A stretch of DNA of 64,000 bases from Diaphorobacter ruginosibacter (GCF_014395975.1 NZ_CP060714.1:1984001-2048000), one strand, 5' to 3'. Counted from the first letter of the stretch, positions 44,076 through 53,402 are shown. Translations and numbers: made by a program. Notes: generated from the sequence alone by a model not told the origin.

Positions 44076-45047
44076 ATGCGCTTGAGGACGCTCCGCCTCG
44101 TTCTACTGGCATGTATCGGCATTGCCGGCCCGCATGCCTTCGCGGCTCCAGCGGAGGGCCTGCCTGCCCAAAGCGTGCGACTCGTCGTACCGTTTCCACC
44201 GGGCGGCAGCACGGATGCCATTGCTCGAATTCTTGCCGAGGGCCTTGCTAAGGAGCTTGGTGAATCAGTTTATATCGACAATCGCCCTGGTGCAGCAACC
44301 AATATCGGCTCCGAATGGGTCGCCAAGGCTCGCCCGGATGGCTATACGTTGCTGTTCGGCAGCAGTGCGCTCCTGGTGAACCAGATTTTTGGTCCCAAGC
44401 CGGGGTTCGATCCGCAGGAGGGGCTGGCGCCCATCAGCACGGTGGCCGAGGTCCCGTTCGTCCTGGCGGCCCATCCCGACGCGCCGTTCCGCACGCCGCG
44501 CGAATTCGTGCTGGCGGCGCGCCACGAGCCGGGCCGCCTGTCGGTGGCAAGCAGCCAGCTCGATACCTATGTGGAGCGCTTGATGCATGTGGCCGGCGTC
44601 GAGCTGCTGCACGTACCCTACAAGGGCGGCGCACAGGCGGTGACCGATACCATGTCGGGTGTCGTCGACTCGACCTTTGCGCTGGCGCCGGTGCTGTTGC
44701 CTCTGCTGGAGGCGGGCAAGCTGCGAGCCATCGGCATCACCTCGCCCAAGCGGCTCAAGGACTCACTGCCCGATGTCCCCACCTTCGTGGAAAGCGGAGT
44801 GGATTTCATCATTTCCGCCCTGTACGTTCTGCAGGGGCCCGTCGGCATGGAGCCGGAGCGGCTGGAGCGCCTGAACAGCGCCGTGCGTGCCGTGGCCACC
44901 TCGGGGAGTTTCAAGAGCCGGCTCAAGGAGATCGGGGCGAAGGCAAGCAGCAGCAGTCCCGAGGAATTGACCGAGTTGCTCCGAAAGCAGTCCAGTGCCT
45001 GGGAAAAACTGGCGAAGGATCACCCCGAGCTGCTGAAGTCCCGGTAG
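44076..45047 (+). CDS. Solo Bug/TctC-family solute receptor
   Basis: A 323-residue periplasmic binding protein with a signal peptide ending HAFAAPAE. The Bug hallmarks are RLVVPFPPGGSTDAIAR near residue 45, VDNRPGAATNIGSEWVAKARPDGYTLL-like (here IDNRPGAATNIG), and HVPYKGGAQAVTD near 185. Bug receptors bind carboxylates or amides; in Comamonadaceae most are solos without tctAB permease genes, as here. The start at 44076 (MRLRTL) provides the basic N-region of the signal. It is divergent from the MarR gene. Confidence 0.9.
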   Translation: MRLRTLRLVLLACIGIAGPHAFAAPAEGLPAQSVRLVVPFPPGGSTDAIARILAEGLAKELGESVYIDNRPGAATNIGSEWVAKARPDGYTLLFGSSALLVNQIFGPKPGFDPQEGLAPISTVAEVPFVLAAHPDAPFRTPREFVLAARHEPGRLSVASSQLDTYVERLMHVAGVELLHVPYKGGAQAVTDTMSGVVDSTFALAPVLLPLLEAGKLRAIGITSPKRLKDSLPDVPTFVESGVDFIISALYVLQGPVGMEPERLERLNSAVRAVATSGSFKSRLKEIGAKASSSSPEELTELLRKQSSAWEKLAKDHPELLKSR

Positions 45048-45105
45048 GCCGGGCAGGCAGGACCTGAAGGAGCTTCCTTGACGGTGCCTGTCTGCTGCGG
45101 TCGGG

Positions 45106-46452
45106 TCAGAGTTGCTTGACCAGCACCTGGCTCTTGCGATCCCAGTTGTACTTCTTCTTGCGCGCCTCGGGCAGCCAGTCGGGGCTCACGGGCTGGAAGC
45201 CGCGCTTGATGAACCAGTGCATGGTGCGCGTGGTCAGCACGAAGATGCTCTTCAGCCCCATGGCGCGTGCGCGCTGCTCGATGCGCTTGAGCAGCTTCTC
45301 GCCATCGCCCGTGCCCTGGCTCATGGGGGAGACCGTGACGGCGGCCATTTCCGCCGTGCTGGCCTCAGGATAGGGATAGAAGGCCGCGCATCCGAAGATC
45401 ACGCCATCGTGCTCGATCACCGTGTAGCTGTTGATGTCGCGCTCGATCTCGGTGCGGTCGCGCTTGACCAGCGTCCCGTCCTTTTCGAATGGCTCGATCA
45501 GCTGGATGATGCCCCCCACGTCGTCGATGGTGGCCTCGCGCAGTTCCTCCAGCTTTTCGTCGATGATCATGGTGCCGATGCCGTCGTGCACATAGATTTC
45601 GAGCAGCAGCGCGCCGTCCACCGAGAACGGCAGGATGTGGCTGCGCTCAACGCCGTGCTCGCAGGCACGCACGCAGTGCTGCAGGTAGAAGCCCACGTCG
45701 GTCGGTGCCTGCGGTGCGGGCAACTGCGAGAGCAACAGGCGCGCGGCGGCCAGCGGCAATTCGGTGTCGATGGGGTTGTCGTCGCCTTCGGGCTCGAGCG
45801 GCTTCACATGGATGCCGGGCACCTCGGTCAGGAACAGCAGCTTGTCGGCATGCAGTTCGATGGCCACGCGCGTGGCCACTTCCTCCATCGACAGGTTGAA
45901 CGCCTCGCCGGTGGGCGAGAACCCGAAGGGCGAGATCAGCACCATGGCTTCGGAGTCGAGCGTGCGCTTGATACCCTCCACGTCCACCTTGCGAACCAGA
46001 CCCGAATGCTTGAAGTCGATGCCGTCGACGATGCCGACCGGGCGTGCGGTAAGGAAATTGCCGGAGATGACACGTACGCGGGCATCGGCCATCGGCGTAT
46101 TGGGCAGGCCCTGGCTGAATGCCGCCTCGATCTCGTAGCGCAGCTGGCCCGCGGCTTCCTGGGCCGAATCGAGGGCCACCTCGTCCGTCACGCGCAGGCC
46201 GCGCGAGTACTGGGGCTCGTGTCCCTTGGCGCGCAACTGCTCGTTCACCTGGGGGCGAAAGCCATGCACCAGCACCAGCTTCACGCCCATCGCCTGGATC
46301 AGTGCGAGATCCTGGACGATGCCCTGCAGCTTGCCGGCTGCAATGGCTTCACCCGTGATGCCCACCACGAAGGTCTGGTGTCGGAACTTGTGGATATAGG
46401 GAGCCACGGACCGGAACCAGGGGACGAAAGTGAAATTGAAGACGGCGGACAT
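45106..46452 (-). CDS. argA: Amino-acid N-acetyltransferase (N-acetylglutamate synthase)
   Basis: A 448-residue two-domain enzyme that acetylates glutamate as the first step of arginine synthesis. Residues ~20-285 are an amino-acid-kinase-like domain (VLVHGFRPQVNEQL, then LLFLTEVPGIH), where arginine feedback is sensed in ArgA; residues ~300-445 are the GNAT acetyltransferase with VTVSPMSQGTGDGEKLLKRIEQRA binding acetyl-CoA. The start at 46452 matches ArgA N-termini. It stands alone. No ARG box was identified. Confidence 0.93.
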   Translation of the reverse strand: MSAVFNFTFVPWFRSVAPYIHKFRHQTFVVGITGEAIAAGKLQGIVQDLALIQAMGVKLVLVHGFRPQVNEQLRAKGHEPQYSRGLRVTDEVALDSAQEAAGQLRYEIEAAFSQGLPNTPMADARVRVISGNFLTARPVGIVDGIDFKHSGLVRKVDVEGIKRTLDSEAMVLISPFGFSPTGEAFNLSMEEVATRVAIELHADKLLFLTEVPGIHVKPLEPEGDDNPIDTELPLAAARLLLSQLPAPQAPTDVGFYLQHCVRACEHGVERSHILPFSVDGALLLEIYVHDGIGTMIIDEKLEELREATIDDVGGIIQLIEPFEKDGTLVKRDRTEIERDINSYTVIEHDGVIFGCAAFYPYPEASTAEMAAVTVSPMSQGTGDGEKLLKRIEQRARAMGLKSIFVLTTRTMHWFIKRGFQPVSPDWLPEARKKKYNWDRKSQVLVKQL

Positions 46453-46650
46453 GGGCGGGAGGGTAGTCAGGCGGCCAGAAATGGGGGGTGAAAAAGGAAG
46501 AAAAAGCGCTTGGCGGCCCTCGGTGCTTTCAGCGTTTCTGCAGGAGGTCGGCAAGCGCAGTGCGCAGTGTAGCGGCTCATGGGCGCTCGCGTGCGCGCCG
46601 GTGTTTCATATTTGATAAGCCCAAGCTTCATCTTGGGAGGCCCGGCAATG

Positions 46651-46686
46651 AAAAAGCCGCGCTGCGACGGGCGTCGCGCGCGGCTT
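46651..46686 (-). terminator. Rho-independent terminator after the acyltransferase gene
   Basis: On the minus strand AAGCCGCGC (46686-46678) pairs with GCGCGGCTT (46662-46654), with an inner GCGAC-type stem, and is followed by a five-T run at 46655-46651. It lies 22 bases beyond the acyltransferase stop. Confidence 0.8.
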
Positions 46687-46707
46687 GCCTGGAATGGACC
46701 GCAGCCT

Positions 46708-47889
46708 TCAGCGCGGTGCCTGCGGGGACAGAACCATGCCGGAATGGCCTGCCACGCCCGCTTGCAGCTTTCTCTCGCGGGGCTTGGCTGGGGTGGCCTG
46801 GCGGCGTGGCTTGGCATCCCGCATGCGCATGGCCCAGCGCTCGATGGTGTAGAAGGACAGGGCCGCAAGGCCTACCGAGATGGCGAAGCCCAGCAACACG
46901 ACCAGTGGCCAGGGCAGATCGGCGCGCAGGTAGCGCACCACCGGGTAGTGCCACAGGTAGACGCCGTAGGAGAGGCGACCCAGCTTCACGAGCAAGGGCG
47001 CGCTCAGCATCTCGTACACCAGGCCGGAGCGCTGGTTGACGGCGACCAGCAGCACGAGCGCGGCACATTCGACCACGGTCATGCCCCAGAGCATGGCCTG
47101 CTGGTTGTCCCAACCCATTTCCATCAGCAGGGGGATGGCCAGCGGGAACCACATCAGGTGGGCCATGTTCTTCTTGAGGTTGCGTGTGAACGCCGGGCGC
47201 TCGATCATCAGGGCGGCAAGCAGCGCGCCAGCCAGCAGGCCGGTGGCGCGGGTGTCGAAGCGGAAGAAGATTTCGTAGAACTGCTGGCCCTGTGCCACCC
47301 ACAGCACGCGCCAGGCCCAGGCCATGATCCACAGCAGCAGGATCGAGCGCCATGCCTTGCCCGGCGTGGCGTAGCGCAGCAGCAGAACCAGCAGCGGCGG
47401 CCAGATCAGGTAGAAGTGTTCCTCGACGGACAGCGACCACATGTGCAGGATGGTGTCCGGGCTGTCGAAGAAGGCGATGCCATAGTCCGCCAGATACATG
47501 ATGGAGACCAGGGCATCGGAATAGACATCGTCCAGTTCGGGCCAGATCATGGGCGCGAAGATGCAGTAGGCCAGCAGGAACAGCGCCAGTGCGGGCATCA
47601 GGCGGAAGAAGCGGCGGCGGTAGAACTGCCAGTAATCGATGCGCTGGCTCTTGTCGAATTCGATCAGCAGGAGCGAGGTGATCAGGAATCCGCTCAGCAC
47701 GAAGAACAGATCGACACCGAAGAAGGCGCCGTCAAACAGGGGGACATGGGCGTGCGAGAGCAGCACCAGCACGATGGCGACGCCTCGCAGGCCATCCAGC
47801 GCGGGGTTGTACTGCAGTTTGTTTTCAGTTCCAGCCAAAACGGGGACTCCTCCGATCCTTGATGGCAACGGCCAGGGGCCGCTATACAT
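46708..47889 (-). CDS. Acyltransferase 3 (OafA/YrhL-type) membrane protein
   Basis: A 393-residue integral membrane acyltransferase with about ten hydrophobic segments. The family blocks are LDGLRGVAIVLVLLSH (catalytic His near residue 44), FFGVDLFFVLSGFLIT, the RRRFFRL basic motif and, near 160, MWSLSVEEHFYLIWP. Such enzymes O-acetylate sugars of lipopolysaccharide, capsule or other surface glycans. The start at 47889 gives a short N-terminus before the block; the earlier frame is unlikely. A C-terminal basic tail of ~40 residues is unusual. It is not in a visible polysaccharide cluster. Confidence 0.87.
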   Translation of the reverse strand: MYSGPWPLPSRIGGVPVLAGTENKLQYNPALDGLRGVAIVLVLLSHAHVPLFDGAFFGVDLFFVLSGFLITSLLLIEFDKSQRIDYWQFYRRRFFRLMPALALFLLAYCIFAPMIWPELDDVYSDALVSIMYLADYGIAFFDSPDTILHMWSLSVEEHFYLIWPPLLVLLLRYATPGKAWRSILLLWIMAWAWRVLWVAQGQQFYEIFFRFDTRATGLLAGALLAALMIERPAFTRNLKKNMAHLMWFPLAIPLLMEMGWDNQQAMLWGMTVVECAALVLLVAVNQRSGLVYEMLSAPLLVKLGRLSYGVYLWHYPVVRYLRADLPWPLVVLLGFAISVGLAALSFYTIERWAMRMRDAKPRRQATPAKPRERKLQAGVAGHSGMVLSPQAPR

Positions 47890-48486
47890 CGAGCGGTTGT
47901 CAATCAGTTGGTTCGTTCGCTCGGGTGATCGAACGCCGTCGGCAACGTGCGGTGGGCACATTGCACAGTCGGCTCGTCCCCCGGTCATGCAACCGGGAGC
48001 TGCGTACGGCACCCCGATGTGTGTCGGGAGCGGGTTGGCGAACCCTGCCGTGAATCGCCGGACTCAGCAGATCGGCCTGGCGGAAGAAGGAAGAAGCTGT
48101 GCTTCACGTCCATATTCCTGTGCGTAGGCTCGAATGTCTGCAATGGGCTGGATTCTAGACAAACCCCGGACAGGGTGATGACCAAACGTCACCAAGTGTC
48201 AGTGAATTTGTCGTCCGCACGCGCCGACGACATCATTGAGTCACACTGGGCGGCCGGAGTTCCCCTGGAGGGGGCTGCCGGTAGCCGCAAGCGGAAGGTG
48301 CAAGGAGGACTCGGGAGATAAGGAAAAACCCTGGTCGATAGCGGGACTTGCGGATGCAACCCGCCGCCCGGGCGGAAGCAAGCAGGATCGGTACACCAAG
48401 CCGCTTGCAATTCACAACAATATCAATGCCTATGCTGATAGCAGGAAGCAGGGCTACCCGGGCGTGGCACGGTCCGATGCCCGGGT
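47890..48486. other. Intergenic stretch, no gene seen
   Basis: About 600 bases before the acyltransferase start and after the lyase gene (both minus strand). No frame in it has a recognisable protein. It includes a GGTGA-N10-TCACC inverted repeat at 48174-48193. No tRNA, riboswitch or other RNA structure was recognised. Confidence 0.5.
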
Positions 48487-49347
48487 TCACTCATAGCGCT
48501 TCTCGAGGGCATCCCAGTGCGGCTTGTTCACCATGCGCTGACGCTCTGCGAATGGTGCGACGAGGGCCGGGTCTTCCTGCAGATGATGGGAGCGCTTCAG
48601 TTCACCGAGCGCTCTTTGCATGCCGGCCAGCGCGCCCTGCAGGGTTGCGTTCGCGTAGAGCACGATCGAGAAACCCATGTCGCCCAGTTCGTCAGCGGTG
48701 GCGATCGGTGTCTTGCCGCCGATCACCATGTTCATCAACTGGGGCTGCGGCAGGCGGCGCGGGAGGGCTTGGATCTCATCGAGCGAGGTAACGGCTTCGA
48801 CGAACAGGATGTCGGCGCCCGCCTCGGCGAATTGCTGTGCGCGCTCGACTGCGGCATCGAACCCGTGCACTGCGGCCGCATCCGTACGGGCCATGATCAG
48901 TGTGCCGGGATCGCGGCGGGCATCGACGGCAGCCTTGATCTTGCCCAGCATCTCGCTGGTCTCGATCACGGCCTTTCCGTTGAAATGGCCGCAGCGCTTG
49001 GGACTGACCTGATCCTCGAGCTGGATGCAGTCCGCGCCTGCGCGCTCCAGTGTGCGCACCGCGTGGTAGGTGTTGAGGGCATTGCCGAAGCCGGTATCGG
49101 CATCGACGATCAGTGGCAACTCGACCGCGTCGCGGATGCGCGCCGTGTGGTCGGCGATGTCGGTCAGGCCCATGAAGGCCTGATCGGGCAGGCCGAACCA
49201 CATGTTGGTGACGCCGGCGCCCGTGACGTAGACGGCCTCGAAGCCCAGGTCGGCCACGACGCGGGCCGAGAGCGCATTGAAGGCGCCGGGCACCAGGGCG
49301 CCGCGGCGTGCGTCGATGAGCTGGCGAAGTTTCTGTTTGGTGTTCAT
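48487..49347 (-). CDS. Isocitrate lyase/PEP mutase family C-C lyase
   Basis: A 286-residue TIM-barrel enzyme of the isocitrate lyase/PEP mutase superfamily. The metal-binding VDADTGFGN near residue 85 and the catalytic loop EDQVSPKRCGHFNGK near 111-125 with the active Cys are intact. It resembles methylisocitrate lyase, dimethylmalate lyase and oxaloacetate-decarboxylase-type members, and is not a close match to typical PrpB (the region after the loop differs). A PrpR-type sigma-54 activator is divergent and a sigma-54 promoter precedes the gene, so it is likely induced by an organic acid. Exact substrate unknown. Confidence 0.85.
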   Translation of the reverse strand: MNTKQKLRQLIDARRGALVPGAFNALSARVVADLGFEAVYVTGAGVTNMWFGLPDQAFMGLTDIADHTARIRDAVELPLIVDADTGFGNALNTYHAVRTLERAGADCIQLEDQVSPKRCGHFNGKAVIETSEMLGKIKAAVDARRDPGTLIMARTDAAAVHGFDAAVERAQQFAEAGADILFVEAVTSLDEIQALPRRLPQPQLMNMVIGGKTPIATADELGDMGFSIVLYANATLQGALAGMQRALGELKRSHHLQEDPALVAPFAERQRMVNKPHWDALEKRYE

Positions 49348-49406
49348 TCGGTTTTTTCCGGGATGCTGAATGCGTGCGATGGGATAGATGAGTCCCCTGC
49401 ATCAAC

Positions 49407-49421
49407 GCAAGGCCCATGCCA
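49407..49421 (-). promoter_or_regulatory. Sigma-54 promoter of the lyase gene
   Basis: On the minus strand TGGCAT-GGGCC-TTGC matches the -24/-12 consensus TGGCAC-N5-TTGC at 9 of 10 conserved positions, including the GG and GC dinucleotides. The start of transcription would fall near 49395, about 48 bases before the lyase ATG at 49347. The divergent gene encodes a sigma-54-dependent activator. Confidence 0.7.
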
Positions 49422-49512
49422 TGTGCAATATGCCACCCAGGGCGCTCCCCATGGCGCTTGGCAGGGACCAGGGCGGAGGGTTTTGGAAGGCGGATCCGAA
49501 AGCCTGTTGCAG

Positions 49513-49543
49513 GAATGAAATAATTCATTTCATGAATGAAATT
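49513..49543 (+). promoter_or_regulatory. Inverted repeats over the start of the PrpR-type gene
   Basis: AATGAAAT occurs at 49514-49521 and 49535-49542, and ATTCAT-TTC-ATGAAT (49523-49537) is a perfect inverted repeat that includes the ATG at 49532. A protein binding here would block translation or transcription of the activator gene, which suggests autoregulation, and would also act from a distance on the sigma-54 promoter of the divergent lyase. Confidence 0.4.
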
Positions 49544-51517
49544 GAACTGGAGGCGGCACCAGGCCACAGGTTGCCGCACATCGTGACGGTGGGGCGCTAC
49601 CGCATCGGGCGGGTCATGCAGTCCATCGCTCAGTCGTGGGATGGCGTGGCGCAGATCACGCATGTCAGCGCATCGTTTGCCGATGCGGTTCGCACGGTGC
49701 GCGCGCTGGATGCCAGGCGGCCCATCGATGCGTTGGTCGTGGCGGGCGCGAGTGGCGCGCACGTGCGCGAGCAGGTGGAAATTCCGGTCGCGATGGTCGA
49801 GGTGCGCGGCCTCGGGCTGCTGGAGGCGCTGATGACCGCCAAGCAGCAGACCACTCCCGACAGGCCGCGCGTGGGCCTGGTGTCCTTCGATGCACCCTCG
49901 CCACAGCTCATGCAATTCGATGCATTGTTCGGGCTGGGCGTGGCCCAGTTCGTCTACCACGGTGCGGAAGATGCTGCCGCGTGCGTGCAGCAACTGCGGG
50001 CAGCCAATGTGGGGGCGGTCGTGGCCCCGGGGCTGGTGGCCGATCTCGCGCAGCAGGCCGGCATTCCCAGCGTTCTTCTGTATTCGGAGGCGGCTGTGCG
50101 GCAGGCCTTGAACGAGGCCCTGCTGCTGGCGCGCCACCGCATGGCCGAGCGCGACCGCAACCAGTGGCTGGAGACCGTTCTTGGCGAGCTGCAGGATGGG
50201 GTGGTCGCCATCGATGCGCAGGGCCGCATCCGGGCGCTGAACGCGCGCATGGCCTCGCTGCTTGGCGAACCCGTCGAAGCTCTGCATGGACGCATGCTGG
50301 CCGAGGTGTCACCGGTGCTCATGCAGGGACATTCCCAGAACCTGCAGGAGGGCACCGAGGATGTCGTCCAGCTGGCGATGCGTACCCTGGTTTTGCGCCG
50401 TGCGCCGCTGATGGAGAACGGCGCGGTGGCGGGAGCGCTGCTGGTATGCCGCGATCCTGCGGTGATCCAGCGTGCCGACCGCAACTTGCGCGCCAACCAG
50501 CGCCAGCGCGGCGCGGGCGTGCGCTGGAGCATCGACGACTTTCAGGGGCACGGAGCCTGCGCCCATCGCATCCGCGAGCTGGCGCACCGGTACGCTGCAA
50601 GCGACGCGACGGTGCTGGTGCAGGGCGAGAGCGGTACCGGCAAGGAGATGATGGCGCAGGGCATCCATCGCGCCAGCCGCCGGGCGGCACAGCCATTTCT
50701 GGCCGTGAACTGCGCGGCTCTTGCCGAGAGCCTGCTCGAATCCGAGCTGTTCGGCTATGACGAAGGCGCATTCACAGGGGCACGCCGCGGAGGCAAGACG
50801 GGGCTGATCGAGGCGGCACATACCGGTACGCTGTTTCTCGACGAAATCGGCGACATGCCGCTGGCGCTGCAGTCGCGCCTGCTGCGCGTCCTGCAGGAGC
50901 GCGAGGTGATGCGCGTGGGCTCCACCACGCCCGTTCCGGTGGATGTGCGCGTGATCGCCGCAACCCATGCGGATCTGGCAGATCTGGTGGAGAGGGGGCT
51001 GTTTCGCCGCGACCTCTACTACCGGCTGGCGGTGTTGCGCATGGGCATGCCGAGCCTGCGCGAGCGCGGGCAGGCCGATGTCGCCACGCTCGCGCATGCC
51101 ATGCTGGGCCGACACGCAGGGGACACTTCCCATCAGGTGCAGCCACTGCGACTCGAGCGATTGCTGGACGAGCTGCTGGCCTTGTCCGCGGGCTACGGCT
51201 GGCCCGGCAATGTGCGGGAGCTGGACAACTGGATCGAGCGGCTGCTCGCCTGCGGCCCCTATCTGGACAGCGAGGACGGTGCGACCCGCAGGCAGCGATT
51301 GCTGGAGGTGTTCTGCGAATGCGCGGCTGCTTCGCGGTCACGGGAGGAGGACGAGGCTCCCCTGCAGCAGCAGGCGCGGCTTCGCGACACCCGACAGCAG
51401 GCCGAAAGGGATCGCGTGCGCGAGGTGCTGGAGTCGGTGCAAGGTGATCAGAAGCGCGCCTGCGAGATCCTGGGCATCAGCCGGGCGACCTTGTGGCGGC
51501 GGCTGAAGCAGGGGTAG
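49532..51517 (+). CDS. PrpR-type sigma-54-dependent transcriptional activator
   Basis: A 661-residue activator. Residues ~15-185 resemble the PrpR N-terminal sensory domain (binding of a propionate-related acid such as 2-methylcitrate), ~205-325 look like a PAS fold, ~340-570 are the AAA+ domain with Walker A GESGTGKEM, the GAFTGA loop that contacts sigma-54, and Walker B GTLFLDEIGD, and the end has a Fis-type helix-turn-helix (ACEILGISRATLWRRLKQG). The true start is taken at 49532. It most likely activates the divergent lyase gene. In E. coli PrpR drives prpBCDE; here prpC lies 10 kb away with a different regulator. Confidence 0.92.
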   Translation: MNEIELEAAPGHRLPHIVTVGRYRIGRVMQSIAQSWDGVAQITHVSASFADAVRTVRALDARRPIDALVVAGASGAHVREQVEIPVAMVEVRGLGLLEALMTAKQQTTPDRPRVGLVSFDAPSPQLMQFDALFGLGVAQFVYHGAEDAAACVQQLRAANVGAVVAPGLVADLAQQAGIPSVLLYSEAAVRQALNEALLLARHRMAERDRNQWLETVLGELQDGVVAIDAQGRIRALNARMASLLGEPVEALHGRMLAEVSPVLMQGHSQNLQEGTEDVVQLAMRTLVLRRAPLMENGAVAGALLVCRDPAVIQRADRNLRANQRQRGAGVRWSIDDFQGHGACAHRIRELAHRYAASDATVLVQGESGTGKEMMAQGIHRASRRAAQPFLAVNCAALAESLLESELFGYDEGAFTGARRGGKTGLIEAAHTGTLFLDEIGDMPLALQSRLLRVLQEREVMRVGSTTPVPVDVRVIAATHADLADLVERGLFRRDLYYRLAVLRMGMPSLRERGQADVATLAHAMLGRHAGDTSHQVQPLRLERLLDELLALSAGYGWPGNVRELDNWIERLLACGPYLDSEDGATRRQRLLEVFCECAAASRSREEDEAPLQQQARLRDTRQQAERDRVREVLESVQGDQKRACEILGISRATLWRRLKQG

Positions 51518-51562
51518 CAACGGGACGGGCCGACGGGCTGCCTGCGGCCCGCCTCCTTTGCA

Positions 51563-51961
51563 TCAGGGTGTCGCCACGTGCCAGCTGTTGTTGAGGAAAC
51601 CGTCGCCCGTGCGATCACCGGGCTTGGCGTCCTTCACCCAGTTGTAGAGAGGGCGGCCCTTGTAGGCCCATTGCCTGCTGCCGTCGTCGCGTGCCACGGG
51701 TGACCAGTCGCCGATCGGCTGGGCATTGGCGGGAGCCAGCAGTGGCGGCCAGTTGGTCGCGCAGGGGCCGTTGCATACGCTGCGGCCCGAACCTGCGCCG
51801 TCCTTGTCGAACACATAGAGCGTCATCTGGTTGGGGCCGACAAGCACGCCGTTGAGCACGGTCGCCGGCGAAGGTACGGGTGATTCAGGGGTGGCAACGC
51901 GGTTGGAGGAACAGGCCGCGAGGGCCGATGCCATCAGGACACCTAGAAGAATGCGGGTCAT
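51563..51961 (-). CDS. Secreted lipoprotein with two YxFxxD-type repeats
   Basis: A 132-residue lipoprotein of the Lipoprotein_15 (COG4315) family. The signal ends in a lipobox, LAACSS, near residue 17. The mature protein has two copies of the family repeat: TLYVFDKDGAGSGRSVCNGPC with NWPPL, and RPLYNWVKDAKPGDRTGDG. Family members are small secreted or surface lipoproteins of unknown role. The start at 51961 gives the canonical signal; the longer frame is not supported. It lies convergent with the PrpR-type gene, 45 bases apart. Confidence 0.88.
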   Translation of the reverse strand: MTRILLGVLMASALAACSSNRVATPESPVPSPATVLNGVLVGPNQMTLYVFDKDGAGSGRSVCNGPCATNWPPLLAPANAQPIGDWSPVARDDGSRQWAYKGRPLYNWVKDAKPGDRTGDGFLNNSWHVATP

Positions 51962-52163
51962 GTGTCGATTCCTTTTCTTTCCATGGATGAGGGAGAGGCG
52001 GTGCGTGTGCAGCCCTACGGCCCATCGTTCGCGCACCGGGAATGAGGCTTCAGTCTGGGCTGTTTCGGGCGCCGGGACTGTAACGTTTGGTGCATGGCTG
52101 TCTGGCTGATAGCATGTGTCCGTCTGCCATCCCCTTCGTTTTTCAGCCAACCGGATTTCCGCC

Positions 52164-52247
52164 ATGCCCCGCATCATGACCCTGCTTGCGATCGTCGGAA
52201 TCGCGGCCGCCTGCTATTTCACCTGGCGCTACGGCGTTGCCGGCTGA
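52164..52247 (+). CDS. Possible 27-residue membrane peptide
   Basis: A short frame (MPRIMTLLAIVGIAAACYFT, then WRYGVAG) encodes a single hydrophobic segment with a basic N-terminus and a C-terminal aromatic/basic flank, the pattern of small single-pass proteins. Upstream is only a weak purine stretch. It lies between two minus/plus genes in otherwise non-coding sequence. It may be real or chance. Confidence 0.3.
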   Translation: MPRIMTLLAIVGIAAACYFTWRYGVAG

Positions 52248-52446
52248 TCCGGCGAGGCACTGTCGGCAGGATGCCACTGTCCGGCTGTCGTTCGTCGACG
52301 GCACAAGCCGCTTGCAGAAAATATTCCTCGCCCGGGAACTCCGAACCCTAGGATTTGACCAGGCGCAACGCTCGCCCGATGACCCCGTGCCTGAGGCAGG
52401 CGCGGAGGTCCGCCTTCTCATTCCCTCTTTTCAGGAGTTCTCGAGC

Positions 52447-53402
52447 ATGTCTCTCCCATCCTTCCCATCCATGCGTGCCGTGCCACCCGCGCCGACCCCG
52501 ATCCTGCCTGACGCGCCGGCGCCGCGATGTACGGATGCCGGCAGCGGGAAGGCGTCAGGCCGGCGCTCGCTGCTATGGGTTTCGGCTGCGATCAGCATGG
52601 CAATGCTTGCCGGATGCGGAGGGGGAGCGGTGGCTCCGATCCATCGTCACCGGCGCCATCGCCCTCGACGCCGGCTCCCAATCCTCCAGCGCCCAACCCT
52701 CCGGCACCGAATCCACCGGCTCCGAACCCGCCCGCACCCGCGCCATCGGATGGAACCTCGTCGGCTGCCTGCTTCAACCAGGCGGACCTGCACGAGGGCA
52801 CCCGGCTCGAGATGGAGCAGGACGTCATCTCGAACGGGCAGACCGAAAAAATGCGCACGGTGATCCTCACGCGAGGCCGGGAGGCCTTCATGGGCGCCAA
52901 TCCCGTACGCAAGTTGCGCACCCAGTACTTCCTCAACACAGAGGTTTCGGATCGCCTGTACACGGACTTCGTGGATGGAAACATCGTGCACTACGGAACC
53001 CGTAACGGTGGCGAGGGCACCGACCCGGCCATGGGCTATACCTACAACGACCCGTTGATCCGCAAGCCCGTCATGTCACCCGGCCAGAAGATTGACATGA
53101 ACTACACGGTGCGCTCGGTCGAGGGCGCGGATGGCCAGGTGCGCGGGGCGCAGGTGGTCACCGGCACCGAAACCTATGACGGTCGCGTCAACCTGGACAC
53201 TCCCATGGGGGTGATTGCCTCCTGCAAGTTCACGGGGGTGGTCAAGTTCCGCCAGGTGGACGGCTCGGATCTCACGCAGATACAGGAAAGCTGGGTTGCC
53301 GCAGACGGCGCCTACCGTGGGCAGCTGCTCAAGCTCGCCACGCGTACCGGTGACCAGGTGGGCACGATTGTGGTCACTAAAATCAGCTACGCGCCCAAGT
53401 AA
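52447..53402 (+). CDS. Pro-rich lipoprotein, frameshifted at a G tract
   Basis: Two frames make one protein. The first (from 52447) has a leader ending GRRSLLWVSAAISMAMLAGC-GGG, a lipobox; the second carries GSGGSDPSSPAP, a ~35-residue Pro/Ala-rich linker (repeating NPPAP) and a ~190-residue domain I do not recognise. They join only if one G is added to the G5 run at 52621-52625. As written the reading frame breaks there. The cause may be a sequencing or assembly error, a mutation, or slippage that switches the gene. Without the leader the second frame would start near 52527 or 52614 and be cytoplasmic. The C-terminal domain has Cys residues near its start and end. Confidence 0.6.
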
